Assembly (NCBI RefSeq): GCF_014644535.1
Contig: NZ_BMKW01000005.1
Location: 343,367-407,366, forward strand
Direction of reading: 5' to 3'
From: Neoroseomonas lacus
Lineage (GTDB): Bacteria; Pseudomonadota; Alphaproteobacteria; Acetobacterales; Acetobacteraceae
DNA length: 64,000 nt
The position numbers and the translations under genes were made by a program. The notes under the pieces are model-generated. The model was not told the origin of the DNA. It worked only from the letters and a program-made list of their open reading frames with translations, and did no database searches. Shown here piece after piece: positions 46,139-57,272 of this stretch (positions within the stretch are counted from its first letter, which is position 1; each line of letters begins with the position of its first letter).

Positions 46139-47934
46139 TGCTCGACCTGGAGGACCCGCGGGAGGTCCTCCGCCGCGTCTTCGGGCATGAGGGGTTCCGC
46201 GGGCGGCAGGAGGAGATCGTCCGCCACGCCACCGAGGGTGGCTCGGGCGTCGTCCTCATGCCCACGGGCGGCGGCAAGAGCCTGTGCTTCCAGTTGCCGG
46301 CGCTGTGCCGGCCTGGCGTCGGGATCGTCGTCTCCCCGCTGATCGCCCTGATGGAAGACCAGGTCGCGGCGCTGCGCCAGCAAGGCGTGGCGGCCGCGGC
46401 GCTGCATTCCGACCTGCCGCCGGATGAGGCGCGCACCGTGTTGCGCGACCTGCATGGCGGGCGGTTGAAGCTGCTGTATGTGTCGCCCGAGCGCCTGACG
46501 CTCGAAGGCACGCTGCAGCGGCTCGACGAAATGCCGATCGCGCTGTTCGCGGTGGATGAGGCGCATTGCGTCAGCCAATGGGGCCATCACTTCCGGCCGG
46601 AGTATCGCGGCCTCGGCGTGTTGGGGGCGCGGTTCCCGGGCGTGCCGCGCCTGGCGCTGACCGCGACCGCCGACCCGCGCACGGTCGAGGATATCCGCCA
46701 CCAGCTGGACCTGTCCGAGGCGCCGGTGTTCCGGGCGTCCTTCGATCGGCCCAACATCTTCATCGTCGCCGAGCCGCGTGAGAGTGAGCGGTCGCAGCTG
46801 CGGGCATTGATCCGCGACGTGCGCGGCTGCGGCATTGTCTATTGCGGCAGCCGGGCGCGCACCGAAAGCACCGCCGAGTGGCTGCGGGCGGATGGGCATG
46901 ATGCGCTCGCCTTCCATGCCGGGATGGATCCGCTGGCCAAGCGGGATGCGCATCGCCGCTTCGCCCGCGGCGATGATGTGATCATGGCGGCGACGATCGC
47001 CTTCGGGATGGGCATCGACCGGCCGGATGTGCGCTGGGTGGCGCATCTCGACCTGCCGCGCAGCCCGGAGAGTTGGTACCAGGAGATCGGCCGCGCCGGG
47101 CGCGACGGGCTGCCGGCGCGCGCGCTGCTGCTGTTCGGTGCCGGTGACATGGCGCTGGCGCGGCACCGCATCGCGGAGAGCCCGGCCTCCGAGGAACAGA
47201 AGCGGGTCGAGCGGTCGCGCCTCGATGCGATGATCGCCATCGCCGAGGCCGCCACCTGTCGCCGCGCGCTGTTGCTGCGCTGCTTCGGCGAGGAGCCGAC
47301 GACGCCCGAATGCGGCGCCTGCGACGTGTGCCGCACGCCACCCCGGTTGTTCGATGGGACGGTGCAGGCGCAGAAACTGCTCTCGGCGGTGGTGCGCACC
47401 GGGCAGCGCTTCGGCGTCGGCCATGTGGTGGACGTCCTGCGCGGGCGATTGACCGACAAGGTCGCGCAATTCGCCCATGACAAGCTGCCGACATTCGGCA
47501 TTGGCAAGGACGTATCCGACAGCGCCTGGCGCGGCGTCGCGCGGCAGTTGGTGGCGCGCGGCGTGCTGGATGTGGCGGTGGAGAACCATGGCGAACTGGT
47601 CGCCACCGAGGCCGCACGGTCGGTGCTACGCGGGCAGGAGGCGGTGATGCTGCGGCAGGACAGTGTGCAGGCGGCGCCGAAGCGCGCATCGGCCGGCGCG
47701 CCGCCGGTGGCGTCCGGCGATCCGCTCTTCGAGGCGCTGCGACTGTGGCGGCGCGGCATCGCGCAGGGGCAGGGCGTGCCCGCCTATGTCGTGGCGGATG
47801 ACCGCACGCTGGGGGGCATCGCGTCGCTGCGGCCGGACACCACGGAGGCGCTGCTTGAGGTGCCGGGGATGGGGCGGTCCCGTGTCGAGCGTTATGGCGA
47901 CGACATCTTGCGGATCGTGCGCGAGGCAGGCTGA
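46138..47934 (+). CDS. recQ: ATP-dependent DNA helicase RecQ
   Basis: 598 residues. The SF2 helicase core has Walker A MPTGGGKS (41-48), DEAH 140-143, SATA-like LTATADP and the [10 protein letters not shown] motif VI; the RQC zinc site shows CRRALLLRC...CGACDVC; a C-terminal HRDC domain covers about 525-595. RecQ unwinds DNA 3' to 5' in recombination repair. ATG 46138 shares its A with the OmpA-gene stop. Family length is normal. Confidence 0.95.
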   Translation: MLDLEDPREVLRRVFGHEGFRGRQEEIVRHATEGGSGVVLMPTGGGKSLCFQLPALCRPGVGIVVSPLIALMEDQVAALRQQGVAAAALHSDLPPDEARTVLRDLHGGRLKLLYVSPERLTLEGTLQRLDEMPIALFAVDEAHCVSQWGHHFRPEYRGLGVLGARFPGVPRLALTATADPRTVEDIRHQLDLSEAPVFRASFDRPNIFIVAEPRESERSQLRALIRDVRGCGIVYCGSRARTESTAEWLRADGHDALAFHAGMDPLAKRDAHRRFARGDDVIMAATIAFGMGIDRPDVRWVAHLDLPRSPESWYQEIGRAGRDGLPARALLLFGAGDMALARHRIAESPASEEQKRVERSRLDAMIAIAEAATCRRALLLRCFGEEPTTPECGACDVCRTPPRLFDGTVQAQKLLSAVVRTGQRFGVGHVVDVLRGRLTDKVAQFAHDKLPTFGIGKDVSDSAWRGVARQLVARGVLDVAVENHGELVATEAARSVLRGQEAVMLRQDSVQAAPKRASAGAPPVASGDPLFEALRLWRRGIAQGQGVPAYVVADDRTLGGIASLRPDTTEALLEVPGMGRSRVERYGDDILRIVREAG

Positions 47935-48012
47935 GGCGATCGTCTGAATCAGGTCATGTTCGGTGAACCGAACGGAATCTATTCTGAGGCACTCACTTTC
48001 AGAGGATTCGCC

Positions 48013-48579
48013 ATGCGTCGTTCGCTTCTACTCGCAACAGCTCTCGTCGCCGGGCTCGCGGCGGTACCCGCCCGTGCCGATGAAGTCTCGGACGCCATCG
48101 CCGAGGCGCAGCGCGCCTACCAGGCTGGCCAGGTGCAGTCCGCGCAGACCGCGCTGCAGGAGGCCCTGCAACTGATCGCCCAGAAGGCGGCCGCAGGACT
48201 GGCCGCGGCGCTGCCGGATGCATTGCCTGGTTGGACGGCCGATGAAGCGACCTCGAATGCGGCGGGGGCGGGGATGTTCGGCGGTGCCACGGCCTCGCGC
48301 AGCTTCCACAATGCGCAGGGCCAGACGGTCGAGATCCAGGTGATGAGCGACAACCCGCTGATCGCCCAGCTCGGGCCAATCCTGGCGAACCCGATGCTGG
48401 CCGGCGCGATGGGGCGGCTGGTGCGGATCGGCGAGCAGCGCGCCATCCAGGGCAATGACGGCAATGTCCAGATGCTGGTGGACAACCGCATCCTGGTGCA
48501 GGTGCAGGGCGATGCGCCGGCTGAGGCGAAGCTCGCCTATGCGCGGGCGATCAATGTCGCACGGCTCAGCGCGCGCTGA
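48013..48579 (+). CDS. Hypothetical periplasmic protein
   Basis: A 188-residue exported protein: signal peptide 1-22 (MRRSLLLATALVAGLAAVPA, cleavage ARA-D). The mature N-terminus is helical (DAIAEAQRAYQAGQVQSAQTALQEALQLIAQ), then a domain with AALPDALPGWTADEATSNAA and VEIQVMSDNPLIAQLGPILA. I recognise no named family; it recalls small periplasmic proteins that bind partners by an amphipathic helix. AGAGGA precedes the ATG at 48013. The gene has its own gap upstream. Confidence 0.75.
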   Translation: MRRSLLLATALVAGLAAVPARADEVSDAIAEAQRAYQAGQVQSAQTALQEALQLIAQKAAAGLAAALPDALPGWTADEATSNAAGAGMFGGATASRSFHNAQGQTVEIQVMSDNPLIAQLGPILANPMLAGAMGRLVRIGEQRAIQGNDGNVQMLVDNRILVQVQGDAPAEAKLAYARAINVARLSAR

Positions 48580-48588
48580 ACCGGTGCG

Positions 48589-48620
48589 GCCGGGACCTTG
48601 CCGTGGGGCAGGGTCCCGGC
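48589..48620. terminator. Bidirectional intrinsic-like terminator hairpin
   Basis: A 14-bp stem with one mismatch (48589-48602 with 48607-48620), loop GTGG, between the convergent periplasmic gene and grxD. Very GC-rich, without a T-tract. Confidence 0.7.
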
Positions 48621-48628
48621 TGGATCGC

Positions 48629-48967
48629 TCAGGCCTCGGCCTTGTGGGGGACGCCCTTCTCGGCCATCAGCGTGGCCAGTTCGCCTGACTGGAACATCTC
48701 CATCACGATGTCGCAGCCGCCGACGAACTCGCCGCCGACGTAAAGCTGCGGGATGGTCGGCCAGTTGGTGAAGGACTTGATGCCTTCACGGATCTCCATG
48801 TCCTCGAGGACGTTCACACCCTCGAACGGCACGCCGAGATGGGTGAGGATCTGCACCACGCGGGCGGAGAAGCCGCACTGGGGAAACACCGGGGTGCCCT
48901 TCATGAAGAGCACCACGGGGGTCGCATCGATGGTGGCCTGGATGCGGTCGAAAGTCGGGTTGGACAT
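48629..48967 (-). CDS. grxD: Monothiol glutaredoxin, Grx4 family
   Basis: A 112-residue CGFS-type glutaredoxin: CGFS at 31-34, glutathione-contact [19 protein letters not shown] at 69-87. Monothiol CGFS glutaredoxins bind and transfer [2Fe-2S] clusters and regulate iron metabolism with BolA proteins. Its gene follows bolA on the same strand, 11 bases downstream, after purL. Confidence 0.96.
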   Translation of the reverse strand: MSNPTFDRIQATIDATPVVLFMKGTPVFPQCGFSARVVQILTHLGVPFEGVNVLEDMEIREGIKSFTNWPTIPQLYVGGEFVGGCDIVMEMFQSGELATLMAEKGVPHKAEA

Positions 48968-48978
48968 CGGGTCGGGTC

Positions 48979-49211
48979 CTATTCCGGGGCGGAGGTCTGG
49001 AGGGCGAGGGCATGCAGCACGCCGCCCATGCGGCCCTGCAATGCAGCGTAGACGATCTGGTGCTGCTTCACGCGGGAAATGCCGCGGAAGGATTCCGAGG
49101 TGACCTTGGCGGCGTAGTGGTCGCCGTCACCGGCCAGGTCCTCGATGGTGACCTCGGCATCGGGCAGGGCCGCCTTGATCAGGGCCTCGATCTCCGCCGG
49201 TTGCATCGCCA

Positions 49212-49212
<1 letters not shown>
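48979..49212 (-). CDS. BolA family protein
   Basis: A 77-residue BolA/IbaG-like protein: [37 protein letters not shown], and [12 protein letters not shown] with the conserved His. BolA proteins pair with CGFS glutaredoxins through shared [2Fe-2S] clusters, which fits the neighbour grxD. The start ATG shares its A with the purL stop (TGATG), so it is translationally coupled to purL; a second Met two codons later is also possible. Confidence 0.93.
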
Positions 49213-51455
<2,243 letters not shown>

Positions 51456-51501
51456 GTCGGCCGGGCGCGGCGCGCTGTCCAGAGGGTTTGCGGCGGGGGC
51501 G

Positions 51502-52071
51502 TCATGACCAGCCCAATCGGAGGCGGCGGGGGATGTGTTTGATGCCGCCGGCGAGGCGGTGGAGGTAGCGGCGGGTCTTGATGAGGGCGATGAAGGCCTT
51601 GGTCTGCTGTTTCGTTCTCGGCGGGGCCGGTAGGGGCAGGCGCTTCAGCTTTTCGGACAAATCGGGGTTGGGGAGTTTGGCTGGCGGGCCGTTCAGGGCG
51701 GAGAGGAAGCCGAGGCGGCGGGCGAGGGCGATGAAGCGCAGGCCGCGGAGGCGGATGGCGCGGCGGCAGACGCGGCAGATGAGGGGGGCGATTTCGCGTA
51801 GCGGGCTTTTGGGAGGAGATTCCTTGATGGCGTGGAGGAGCTTTTCCCAGGTGCCGGCGTGGGTGAGGCGGCGGAAGTAGCGGGAGACGGTGTCGGGGCG
51901 GCCGTAGGTTTCGGGGAGCGCGCGCCAGGGGTCTGTGGTGCAGGCCATGTGGAATATGGCGTTCAGGCGGGTGCGGAGGTCACCGATCTGGCGGCCGGCG
52001 GGGGAGGCGGGGAGGATGTGGGGGAGGAGGGCGAGGAATTGGGGGGTGGTGAGGGGGTGGGGGTGCATCAT
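51502..52071 (-). CDS. Small DUF4096-like transposase N-terminal domain protein
   Basis: A 189-residue basic protein. Residues 31-82 ([20 protein letters not shown]... [22 protein letters not shown]) match the DUF4096 domain at the N-terminus of IS5-family transposases (RxxxNAI, PWRxLP, T-V-x-R-x-F-R-R, W-E-x-L). The DDE catalytic core is missing: the rest is a basic Leu/Arg-rich tail ([21 protein letters not shown]). It may be a truncated transposase or a domesticated DNA-binding protein. It lies 47 bases upstream of purL on the same strand, beside the AT-rich junction. Confidence 0.7.
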   Translation of the reverse strand: MMHPHPLTTPQFLALLPHILPASPAGRQIGDLRTRLNAIFHMACTTDPWRALPETYGRPDTVSRYFRRLTHAGTWEKLLHAIKESPPKSPLREIAPLICRVCRRAIRLRGLRFIALARRLGFLSALNGPPAKLPNPDLSEKLKRLPLPAPPRTKQQTKAFIALIKTRRYLHRLAGGIKHIPRRLRLGWS

Positions 52072-52076
52072 AAGGT

Positions 52077-52105
52077 CGTATAGTCGGGAACCTAGAAAAA
52101 AGCAA
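52077..52105 (-). promoter_or_regulatory. Candidate promoter in the AT-rich junction
   Basis: On the minus strand TTGCTT (52105-52100), 17-base spacer, TATACG (52082-52077). The start ATG 52071 of the DUF4096-like gene would be almost at the transcription start, so that mRNA may be leaderless. The surrounding 52072-52189 stretch is very AT-rich and contains no gene. Confidence 0.45.
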
Positions 52106-52189
52106 TATAATCCTATATTTGTTTAGTCCTAAGTTAGCGCATCGCGTAAAAAACTGCTGACCTAATTAAAATAGAACATATGGAATAAT

Positions 52190-52837
52190 TTATATATATC
52201 CGAGGTCTCTAAGTGCTAGAATGAGACGTTGTTCAAACTCTTGGAAGGTAACAGCGTGTCTTAGTTCAGAAAAATTCTGTCGTTGAGCGATAGCTGAATA
52301 CAATTCTTCGGCAATGAAAGGTCGGCGACGTCCTCGAACCTGCCGAGCCGCGCCTGCAAGTAGTGCCTTGGGATCAATAATGCGTTCGGCAGCTCTCGCA
52401 TTTGTAGGTAATCCCAAGCTTTCCGCAGAACCAGTGTACCCCAGCGCTGCTGTTACTGCTCCTGAATCGGCAAGAATCCAAGATTCTACTTCATGTCTTG
52501 GCGTGATTGTGATGCAGCGACCCAATGGGAAGCCACAGAGTCTTTGTGCCTCTACACATATGGATGTCGAGCGCTGCTCAACTGAATTTTGTAAGCCGCG
52601 CCCTCCCATATCCGCATGAACAAAAAGGATATGAAAGGCGTCTCGGGCCGCGCAAATCTCGGCGGCCATGTGTTGAACATCGGTCCGTTTAAATGTCCAA
52701 GCTGGAACTGCCGGCAAATCGATAGGTCTTGTTCCCTGCGTTCGAACTATGTCCTCCATAAAACGGTAAAGCATGACTTCAAAGTAAGCACTGTCAGTGG
52801 CTCCCTCGTACAGGGCTGCCCAAGATAAGTAACTCAT
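52190..52837 (-). CDS. DUF4276 family protein with TOPRIM-like motifs
   Basis: A 215-residue protein. LYEGATDSAYFEVML (9-23) matches the glutamate-bearing first motif of TOPRIM domains (EGxTD). HILFVHADMGGRG (69-81, Asp76) and HEVESWILAD (115-124, Glu118 and Asp124) are placed like the DxD and E-x-W-x-x-A-D motifs of DUF4276/RloB/DUF4435 proteins. A helical C-terminus follows. These families are predicted nucleases and partner with AAA ATPases. Its ATG overlaps the upstream ATPase stop by 4 bases. Hand-counted lines of this island are about 53-55% GC, clearly below neighbours. Confidence 0.8.
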   Translation of the reverse strand: MSYLSWAALYEGATDSAYFEVMLYRFMEDIVRTQGTRPIDLPAVPAWTFKRTDVQHMAAEICAARDAFHILFVHADMGGRGLQNSVEQRSTSICVEAQRLCGFPLGRCITITPRHEVESWILADSGAVTAALGYTGSAESLGLPTNARAAERIIDPKALLAGAARQVRGRRRPFIAEELYSAIAQRQNFSELRHAVTFQEFEQRLILALRDLGYI

Positions 52838-54168
52838 GCGTTATCATGCGCATGACGAAGAATGCGTTCTATCTCGGCTCTCGTCAAATGACGTTCCGGG
52901 TTAAACATGTCTCCGACTGCTGTCACGCCCGTGCGCATGCGGGTACGGGAACTACGTTCATTCGAAGTGGGGTCAATATGCATGACACTATCGGCCACTA
53001 CGATTTCTGTATCCTTTAATTCTTCTACTACCTGTGGTGAATGCGTGTTCGTTATAACCTGAAAAGGTGCTTCACCTCCTTCTGAGTCGAATGCAGCAGC
53101 ATGTCTCAAAAATCTCACTAAGGCGGGGATGCGGCCCTCGTGAACCCCGTTTTCGGGTTCCTCAAAACAAAGAACGCCGCGTCGCTTCGGGTCATTTAAA
53201 ACAGTAAGCAATGCCAAGAGTCGGAGCGTCCCATCAGAGATCACCCGCGAGCTAAATTTCAGGCCGTTGTCAAATTCCAATCGAAATGAATACTGTTTCT
53301 GATTGATGTCATCAAGAACCTCCAATCTCCTCACCGATCTAATTAAAGAAGATAAATCGGCGGCGATGTCAGATAGCACCCCATCAGGTCGCGTCTCGGT
53401 GGCAGTCTCGGATTTTAGATGCGCCAAAACGGCTGCCAAATTGGACGCATCCGGGCGAAGCTTTGTTTGTTCGAAGCGATCGTTTGAAGAACGTGCCGCA
53501 TGGGGGTTTATTTCGAGAAATTGAATGTCACCAAGAGCATCTCTTAGTGCATTCAGATGGGGGAACTCAGCTGTTGTAATTGTTGAGAGTGCCGTCCGGG
53601 CGGCCTCCTTTAGTGGATATCTTACAGGCCTTCCATGCTTCTGGCGCCCATCCTGCCTTACCTCGATGGCGTCTCCGGTTTCGCTAATTCGGATGAAGGG
53701 CGCCACGCGCGAATTTCGACTAAATTTCTTTCCCTTGAGGAACGCGGAAGTGTCGTCTTTTGCATGAATGGGAGCACATCGCTCATGCTGGACAAATATT
53801 CCGCGAGTGCCACCTTGCTCTCGGTCGCTAAGAGAAATTCTGAGTTCATAGCGGAGGCGCTGGGTAGGAATGTGATAGTTGGTTCCAAAGGCATCTATTC
53901 CGGTGGATCCAAGAAAAACCTCGACAGCGAACGATATATGCTTTGCGCTTCCGGCAGATGTCCGACGAAATAGCTCCTCTGGCTCGCCTCGCAAGTCTTG
54001 CATTGCGCTCCGAATGTCTTGCTTAGCCAACAGAGATATGAATCGCAGCGCATCAAATAGGTTCGACTTACCGCTCGCGTTCGGCCCAACCACCGCTGTG
54101 AGAGGCTGTAGGTCGAGCGCAAAGCGGTCGAACGTCTTAAACCCGTCGATTTCGATTCTCGTTAGCAT
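52834..54168 (-). CDS. AAA_21-type ATPase (OLD/RecF-like), partner of DUF4276 gene
   Basis: A 444-residue SMC/RecF-like ATPase. N-terminal LTRIEIDGFKTFDRFALDL (2-20) is the usual start; Walker A GPNASGKS 28-35; signature SDGTLRLLAL 311-320; Walker B LCFEEPENGVH 333-343; His-switch ITNTHSPQVVE 372-382. Such ATPases form OLD-like, PARIS AriA, Gabija-related and AbiL/RloA systems. It is the first gene of a two-gene operon with the DUF4276 gene, in an AT-richer island. There is no nuclease domain of its own, so the activity probably resides in the partner. Target and trigger unknown. Confidence 0.86.
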   Translation of the reverse strand: MLTRIEIDGFKTFDRFALDLQPLTAVVGPNASGKSNLFDALRFISLLAKQDIRSAMQDLRGEPEELFRRTSAGSAKHISFAVEVFLGSTGIDAFGTNYHIPTQRLRYELRISLSDREQGGTRGIFVQHERCAPIHAKDDTSAFLKGKKFSRNSRVAPFIRISETGDAIEVRQDGRQKHGRPVRYPLKEAARTALSTITTAEFPHLNALRDALGDIQFLEINPHAARSSNDRFEQTKLRPDASNLAAVLAHLKSETATETRPDGVLSDIAADLSSLIRSVRRLEVLDDINQKQYSFRLEFDNGLKFSSRVISDGTLRLLALLTVLNDPKRRGVLCFEEPENGVHEGRIPALVRFLRHAAAFDSEGGEAPFQVITNTHSPQVVEELKDTEIVVADSVMHIDPTSNERSSRTRMRTGVTAVGDMFNPERHLTRAEIERILRHAHDNA

Positions 54169-54310
54169 CTATAGAACGATAGCGCGGAATGCATGTGATG
54201 GGCAGTAGCGGACGCCGCAGTGAGGCATTCCCGACGCCATCAGAATCCTGCTTCAGCAGAAGACCGGGCATTACCACCTCACCTGAGCGACAGTCCGACA
54301 GATCGAAGGT

Positions 54311-54356
54311 GCAGGAAACTGAGTTTCCTGCCGGGGTGCAGGGGCAGAGCCCCTGC
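54311..54356. repeat. Tandem pair of perfect hairpins at island edge
   Basis: GCAGGAAAC-TGA-GTTTCCTGC (54311-54331, 9-bp stem) and GCAGGGGC-AGA-GCCCCTGC (54338-54356, 8-bp stem) lie head to tail between the ATPase gene and the convergent end of the MFS gene. The second resembles the GGAGGGGC hairpin repeats. They may end the MFS transcript, though no T-tract follows. Confidence 0.6.
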
Positions 54357-54364
54357 GTAGCGCT

Positions 54365-55645
54365 TCACGCCGCCCGAACCGCCCGACCCCGCGCGTCATG
54401 CAGTGTCAGCACCGCCAGGGCTGCGCTCACGCTGATCATCCCCACCGTGATGAAGGCTGGCCCGTAGCTGCCGGCTACGTCTCGCCACACGCCGCCCATG
54501 GCCGCTGACACGGCGCTGCCGAGTTGGTGGGCGGCGAAGGCCCAGCCGAAGACGATGGCGGCTTTCTCCGGGCCGAAGTGCAGGGCGGCGAGTTTCACGG
54601 TGGGGGGGACGGTGGCGACGTAGTCCAGGCCGAAGAACACCGCGAAGAGGGTCAGGGAGTAGAGGTCGAAGTTGCTGAAGGGCAGCCAGATCAGGGAGAG
54701 GCCGCGCAGGCCGTAGTACCAGGCGAGGAGGGCGCGGTTGTCGAAGCGGTCGGACAGCCAGCCGGAGGCGACGGTGCCCATGAAGTTGAAGATCCCCATC
54801 ATGGCGAGGAAGGAGGCGGCGGTGACGGCGGAGACGCCCATGTCGCCGCAGAAGGGGATGAAGTGCTGGCTGACGATGCCGGTGGAAGAGAGGCCGCAGA
54901 TGAAAAAGGTGCCGGCGAGGACCCAGAAGACGCGGTTGCGGAGGGATTCGCCGAGGACGGTGAGGCTGAGGGTGAGGACGTTGGCGGCGGCGGGGGCGGC
55001 CGGGGGTGTGAGGGTTTTGGCGCCGTAGGGGGGGAGGTTGAGCTGGGCGGGCCAGTCGCGGGCGAAGAGCAGGTAGAGCACGGCGCAGATGGCGAGGCCG
55101 ATGATGGCGGGCAGGATGGCCATGCGCCAGCCATAGGCGCTGGAGAGCGCGGCGGCGGCGGGGAGGAAGGTGAGTTGCCCGGCGGCGAAGGCGGCGGTGA
55201 GCATGCCCATGACGAGGCCGCGGCGTTCGGCGAACCAGCGGTTGGCGACGGTGGCGGAGAGGACGAGGGCGACCATGCCGGCGGCGGCGCCGAGGGCGGC
55301 GAGGCAGATCCAGACCTGCCAAGGTTCGGTGACGAGGGTCAGGCCGATGACGGCGGAGACGGCGATGACGGTGGCGGCGGAGACGACGCGGCGCAGGCCG
55401 TAGCGGATCATCAGCGCGCCGGCGAAGGGGGCCATGAGGGCGAAGAGGCAGAACATGACGCCCATGGCGCCGGAGACGGCGGCGCGGCCCCAGCCGAATT
55501 CCTCGGTCATGGGGACGAGGAGGACGCCGGGGAGGCTGACGGCGGCGGAGGTGCAGACGGAGACGAGGAAGGTGAGGCCGACCATCACCCAGCCGTAGTG
55601 GATGCCGCGGTGGGCGAGGCGCGTGGCGAGGTGGGTGGCGAGCAT
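54365..55645 (-). CDS. MFS transporter (monocarboxylate/oxalate-type porter)
   Basis: A 426-residue permease with twelve hydrophobic helices. Features of the MCT/OxlT-like group: HYGWVMVGLTFLVSV at the start, WGRAAVSGAMGV, ANRWFAERRGLVMGMLTAAFAAGQL and WLSDRFDNRALLAWYYGLRGLSLIWLPF. It is likely to carry an organic acid with protons. ATG 55645 follows a weak ribosome site. It stands between the ATPase island and the divergent wrbA. Confidence 0.87.
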   Translation of the reverse strand: MLATHLATRLAHRGIHYGWVMVGLTFLVSVCTSAAVSLPGVLLVPMTEEFGWGRAAVSGAMGVMFCLFALMAPFAGALMIRYGLRRVVSAATVIAVSAVIGLTLVTEPWQVWICLAALGAAAGMVALVLSATVANRWFAERRGLVMGMLTAAFAAGQLTFLPAAAALSSAYGWRMAILPAIIGLAICAVLYLLFARDWPAQLNLPPYGAKTLTPPAAPAAANVLTLSLTVLGESLRNRVFWVLAGTFFICGLSSTGIVSQHFIPFCGDMGVSAVTAASFLAMMGIFNFMGTVASGWLSDRFDNRALLAWYYGLRGLSLIWLPFSNFDLYSLTLFAVFFGLDYVATVPPTVKLAALHFGPEKAAIVFGWAFAAHQLGSAVSAAMGGVWRDVAGSYGPAFITVGMISVSAALAVLTLHDARGRAVRAA

Positions 55646-55960
55646 GGCGTTTCGTGTCCCGGCGGTTGTGGGGAGGGGACGCTGAACGGGGGTGGTTCGG
55701 CAAGGGGCATAATCTGGACCGCGGGGGGAGGGGGTGCGGTTTGGTGCCTGTGCGGCCGGTGGGCAGGGTGGCGGGGTGGGGGGCGGTTTCCTGAAGGGCG
55801 CGCGGCGTGGCGGTGGGGGCGTTGTGCCAATAGGGCTTCGTGATGGCCGCCATTTGTCCTGGCGTTTGGAACAATGGGCGCTGCCGCGCGTATCACTCTT
55901 TCATACCGCGTCGTCCCGGCGCGGACCGGTTTCAACCGTGATTGTGCGAGGGTTCATCCG
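55646..55960. other. Divergent intergenic region
   Basis: Between MFS and wrbA starts. Both promoters should lie here, but I see no convincing boxes. The stretch is strongly G-rich on the plus strand and carries no gene or RNA signal. Confidence 0.4.
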
Positions 55961-56560
55961 ATGACGAAGGTTCTTGTCCTTTATTATTCCAGCTACGGGC
56001 ATATCGAGCAGATGGCGTCCGCCGTTGCCGAGGGTGTGCGGGAGGCTGGCGCCGAGGTTGTTGTGAAGCGGGTGCCGGAGACGGTGCCGGAGGCGGTGGC
56101 GAAGGCGTCGCATTTCAAGCTCGACCAGGCGGCGCCGGTGGCGACGGTGGAGGAGCTGCCTGAGTATGACGCCATCATTCTCGGCGTGCCGACGCGGTTC
56201 GGGAACATGCCGGGGCAGATGAAGAGCTTTCTCGACCAGACCGGCGGGTTGTGGGCGCAGGGGAAGCTGATCGGGAAGGTGGGGAGTGTGTTCACCTCGA
56301 CGGCGACGCAGCATGGCGGGCAGGAGAGCACGATCCTGTCGACCCATACGGTGCTGCTGCATCATGGGATGGTGATCGTGGGGCTGCCTTATGCATTCCA
56401 GGGGCAGATGCGGCTGGATGAGGTGACGGGCGGGTCGCCTTATGGGGCGAGCACGATTGCGGCCGGGGATGGGTCGCGGCAGCCTTCCGAGAACGAGCTG
56501 GCCGGGGCGCGGTTCCAGGGCAGGCATGTCGCGGGGATTGCGGCGAAGCTGGCGGGCTGA
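55961..56560 (+). CDS. wrbA: NAD(P)H:quinone oxidoreductase WrbA
   Basis: A 199-residue flavodoxin-fold protein. [23 protein letters not shown] (3-25) is the FMN phosphate loop; [24 protein letters not shown] (about 76-99) and [14 protein letters not shown] (about 111-124) are WrbA-specific. WrbA reduces quinones by two electrons and protects against oxidative stress. A GCGAGGG ribosome site precedes the ATG at 55961. Confidence 0.96.
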   Translation: MTKVLVLYYSSYGHIEQMASAVAEGVREAGAEVVVKRVPETVPEAVAKASHFKLDQAAPVATVEELPEYDAIILGVPTRFGNMPGQMKSFLDQTGGLWAQGKLIGKVGSVFTSTATQHGGQESTILSTHTVLLHHGMVIVGLPYAFQGQMRLDEVTGGSPYGASTIAAGDGSRQPSENELAGARFQGRHVAGIAAKLAG

Positions 56561-56711
56561 GGCAGGCGGGCCGGGCGCCCCGCCGCGCCGGGGTCGGGGC
56601 GGCGGGGGCGCGTTGGGCGGGGCGTGCCGGGCGGTGGTTGTCGTTCCGGTGGCGTTGCGCTGAGGTGGGGGTTGGGGCAGTGGGGCGTGGCCCCGCGGAG
56701 GGTTGTGCCCG

Positions 56712-57269
56712 ATGTCCCTGGCCTTTGGCGACGAGCGGCCTGGCGGGGCGGCCAAGGTCGCGATTGGGGTGGCGACGGTGTTGTTGGCCGTCGCGGCGGG
56801 CGGGCTTGCCTCGGATGGCGGCGCTGGCTGGGCGCTGCCGTTGTTGGTGGTTGGGCCGGTTTATGCGGCGTTCGTGTTGTGGGTGTTGGTGCGTCGGCGG
56901 GTCGAGGTGCGGGCGGACCGGCCGGAGGTTGTGGTCACCCGGACGTTGTGCGGGTGGGCGTGGCGGCGGCGGTTGGGCTTCGGCTGCTTTTCCGGTGCGG
57001 TGTGTCGCGGCGTGTGGATGCGACCGAGAGGTGGGCGACCCGATGAGGGGACGCCCGAGGGCGATGCGTATTTCATCAAGTATGAGGTGATGCTGCGGCG
57101 CGGGTGGCGCGCGCTGCGGCTTGACCTGTTCAATGATGTGGATGTTGCCGAGGGGGTCGCGCGGGCGGTTGCCGCACGCGTCGGCGTGCCGGCGGAGCGG
57201 CGGCAGTATGAGCGCCGTCCGGATGGGTTGCCGGTCTGGCGTGGAGGCGCGCGCGGTGGCCTGGCGTGA
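56712..57269 (+). CDS. Hypothetical membrane protein
   Basis: A 185-residue protein beginning MSLAFGDERPGGAAKVAIGV. It has two hydrophobic segments (about 13-34 and 38-62), then a soluble domain with a VRRRVEVRADRPEVVVTRTLCG start and a late VMLRRGWRALRLDLFNDVDVAEGVARAVA block. The pattern of two membrane helices plus a small beta-rich domain recalls membrane proteins with a PH-like cytoplasmic domain, but I could not assign the family. It follows wrbA by about 150 bases and is convergent with purQ by 3 bases. Confidence 0.6.
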   Translation: MSLAFGDERPGGAAKVAIGVATVLLAVAAGGLASDGGAGWALPLLVVGPVYAAFVLWVLVRRRVEVRADRPEVVVTRTLCGWAWRRRLGFGCFSGAVCRGVWMRPRGGRPDEGTPEGDAYFIKYEVMLRRGWRALRLDLFNDVDVAEGVARAVAARVGVPAERRQYERRPDGLPVWRGGARGGLA

Positions 57270-57272
57270 CGC

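Noticed and set aside
45976..47589. A 537-codon minus-strand frame opposite recQ
   Set aside because: Antisense shadow; recQ has all helicase motifs in the plus frame.
54396..55874. A 492-codon frame overlapping the MFS gene on the same strand, and a 439-codon frame opposite it
   Set aside because: One is Arg/Pro/His-rich and the other Gly/Glu/Asp-rich, while the MFS frame shows twelve clear membrane helices.
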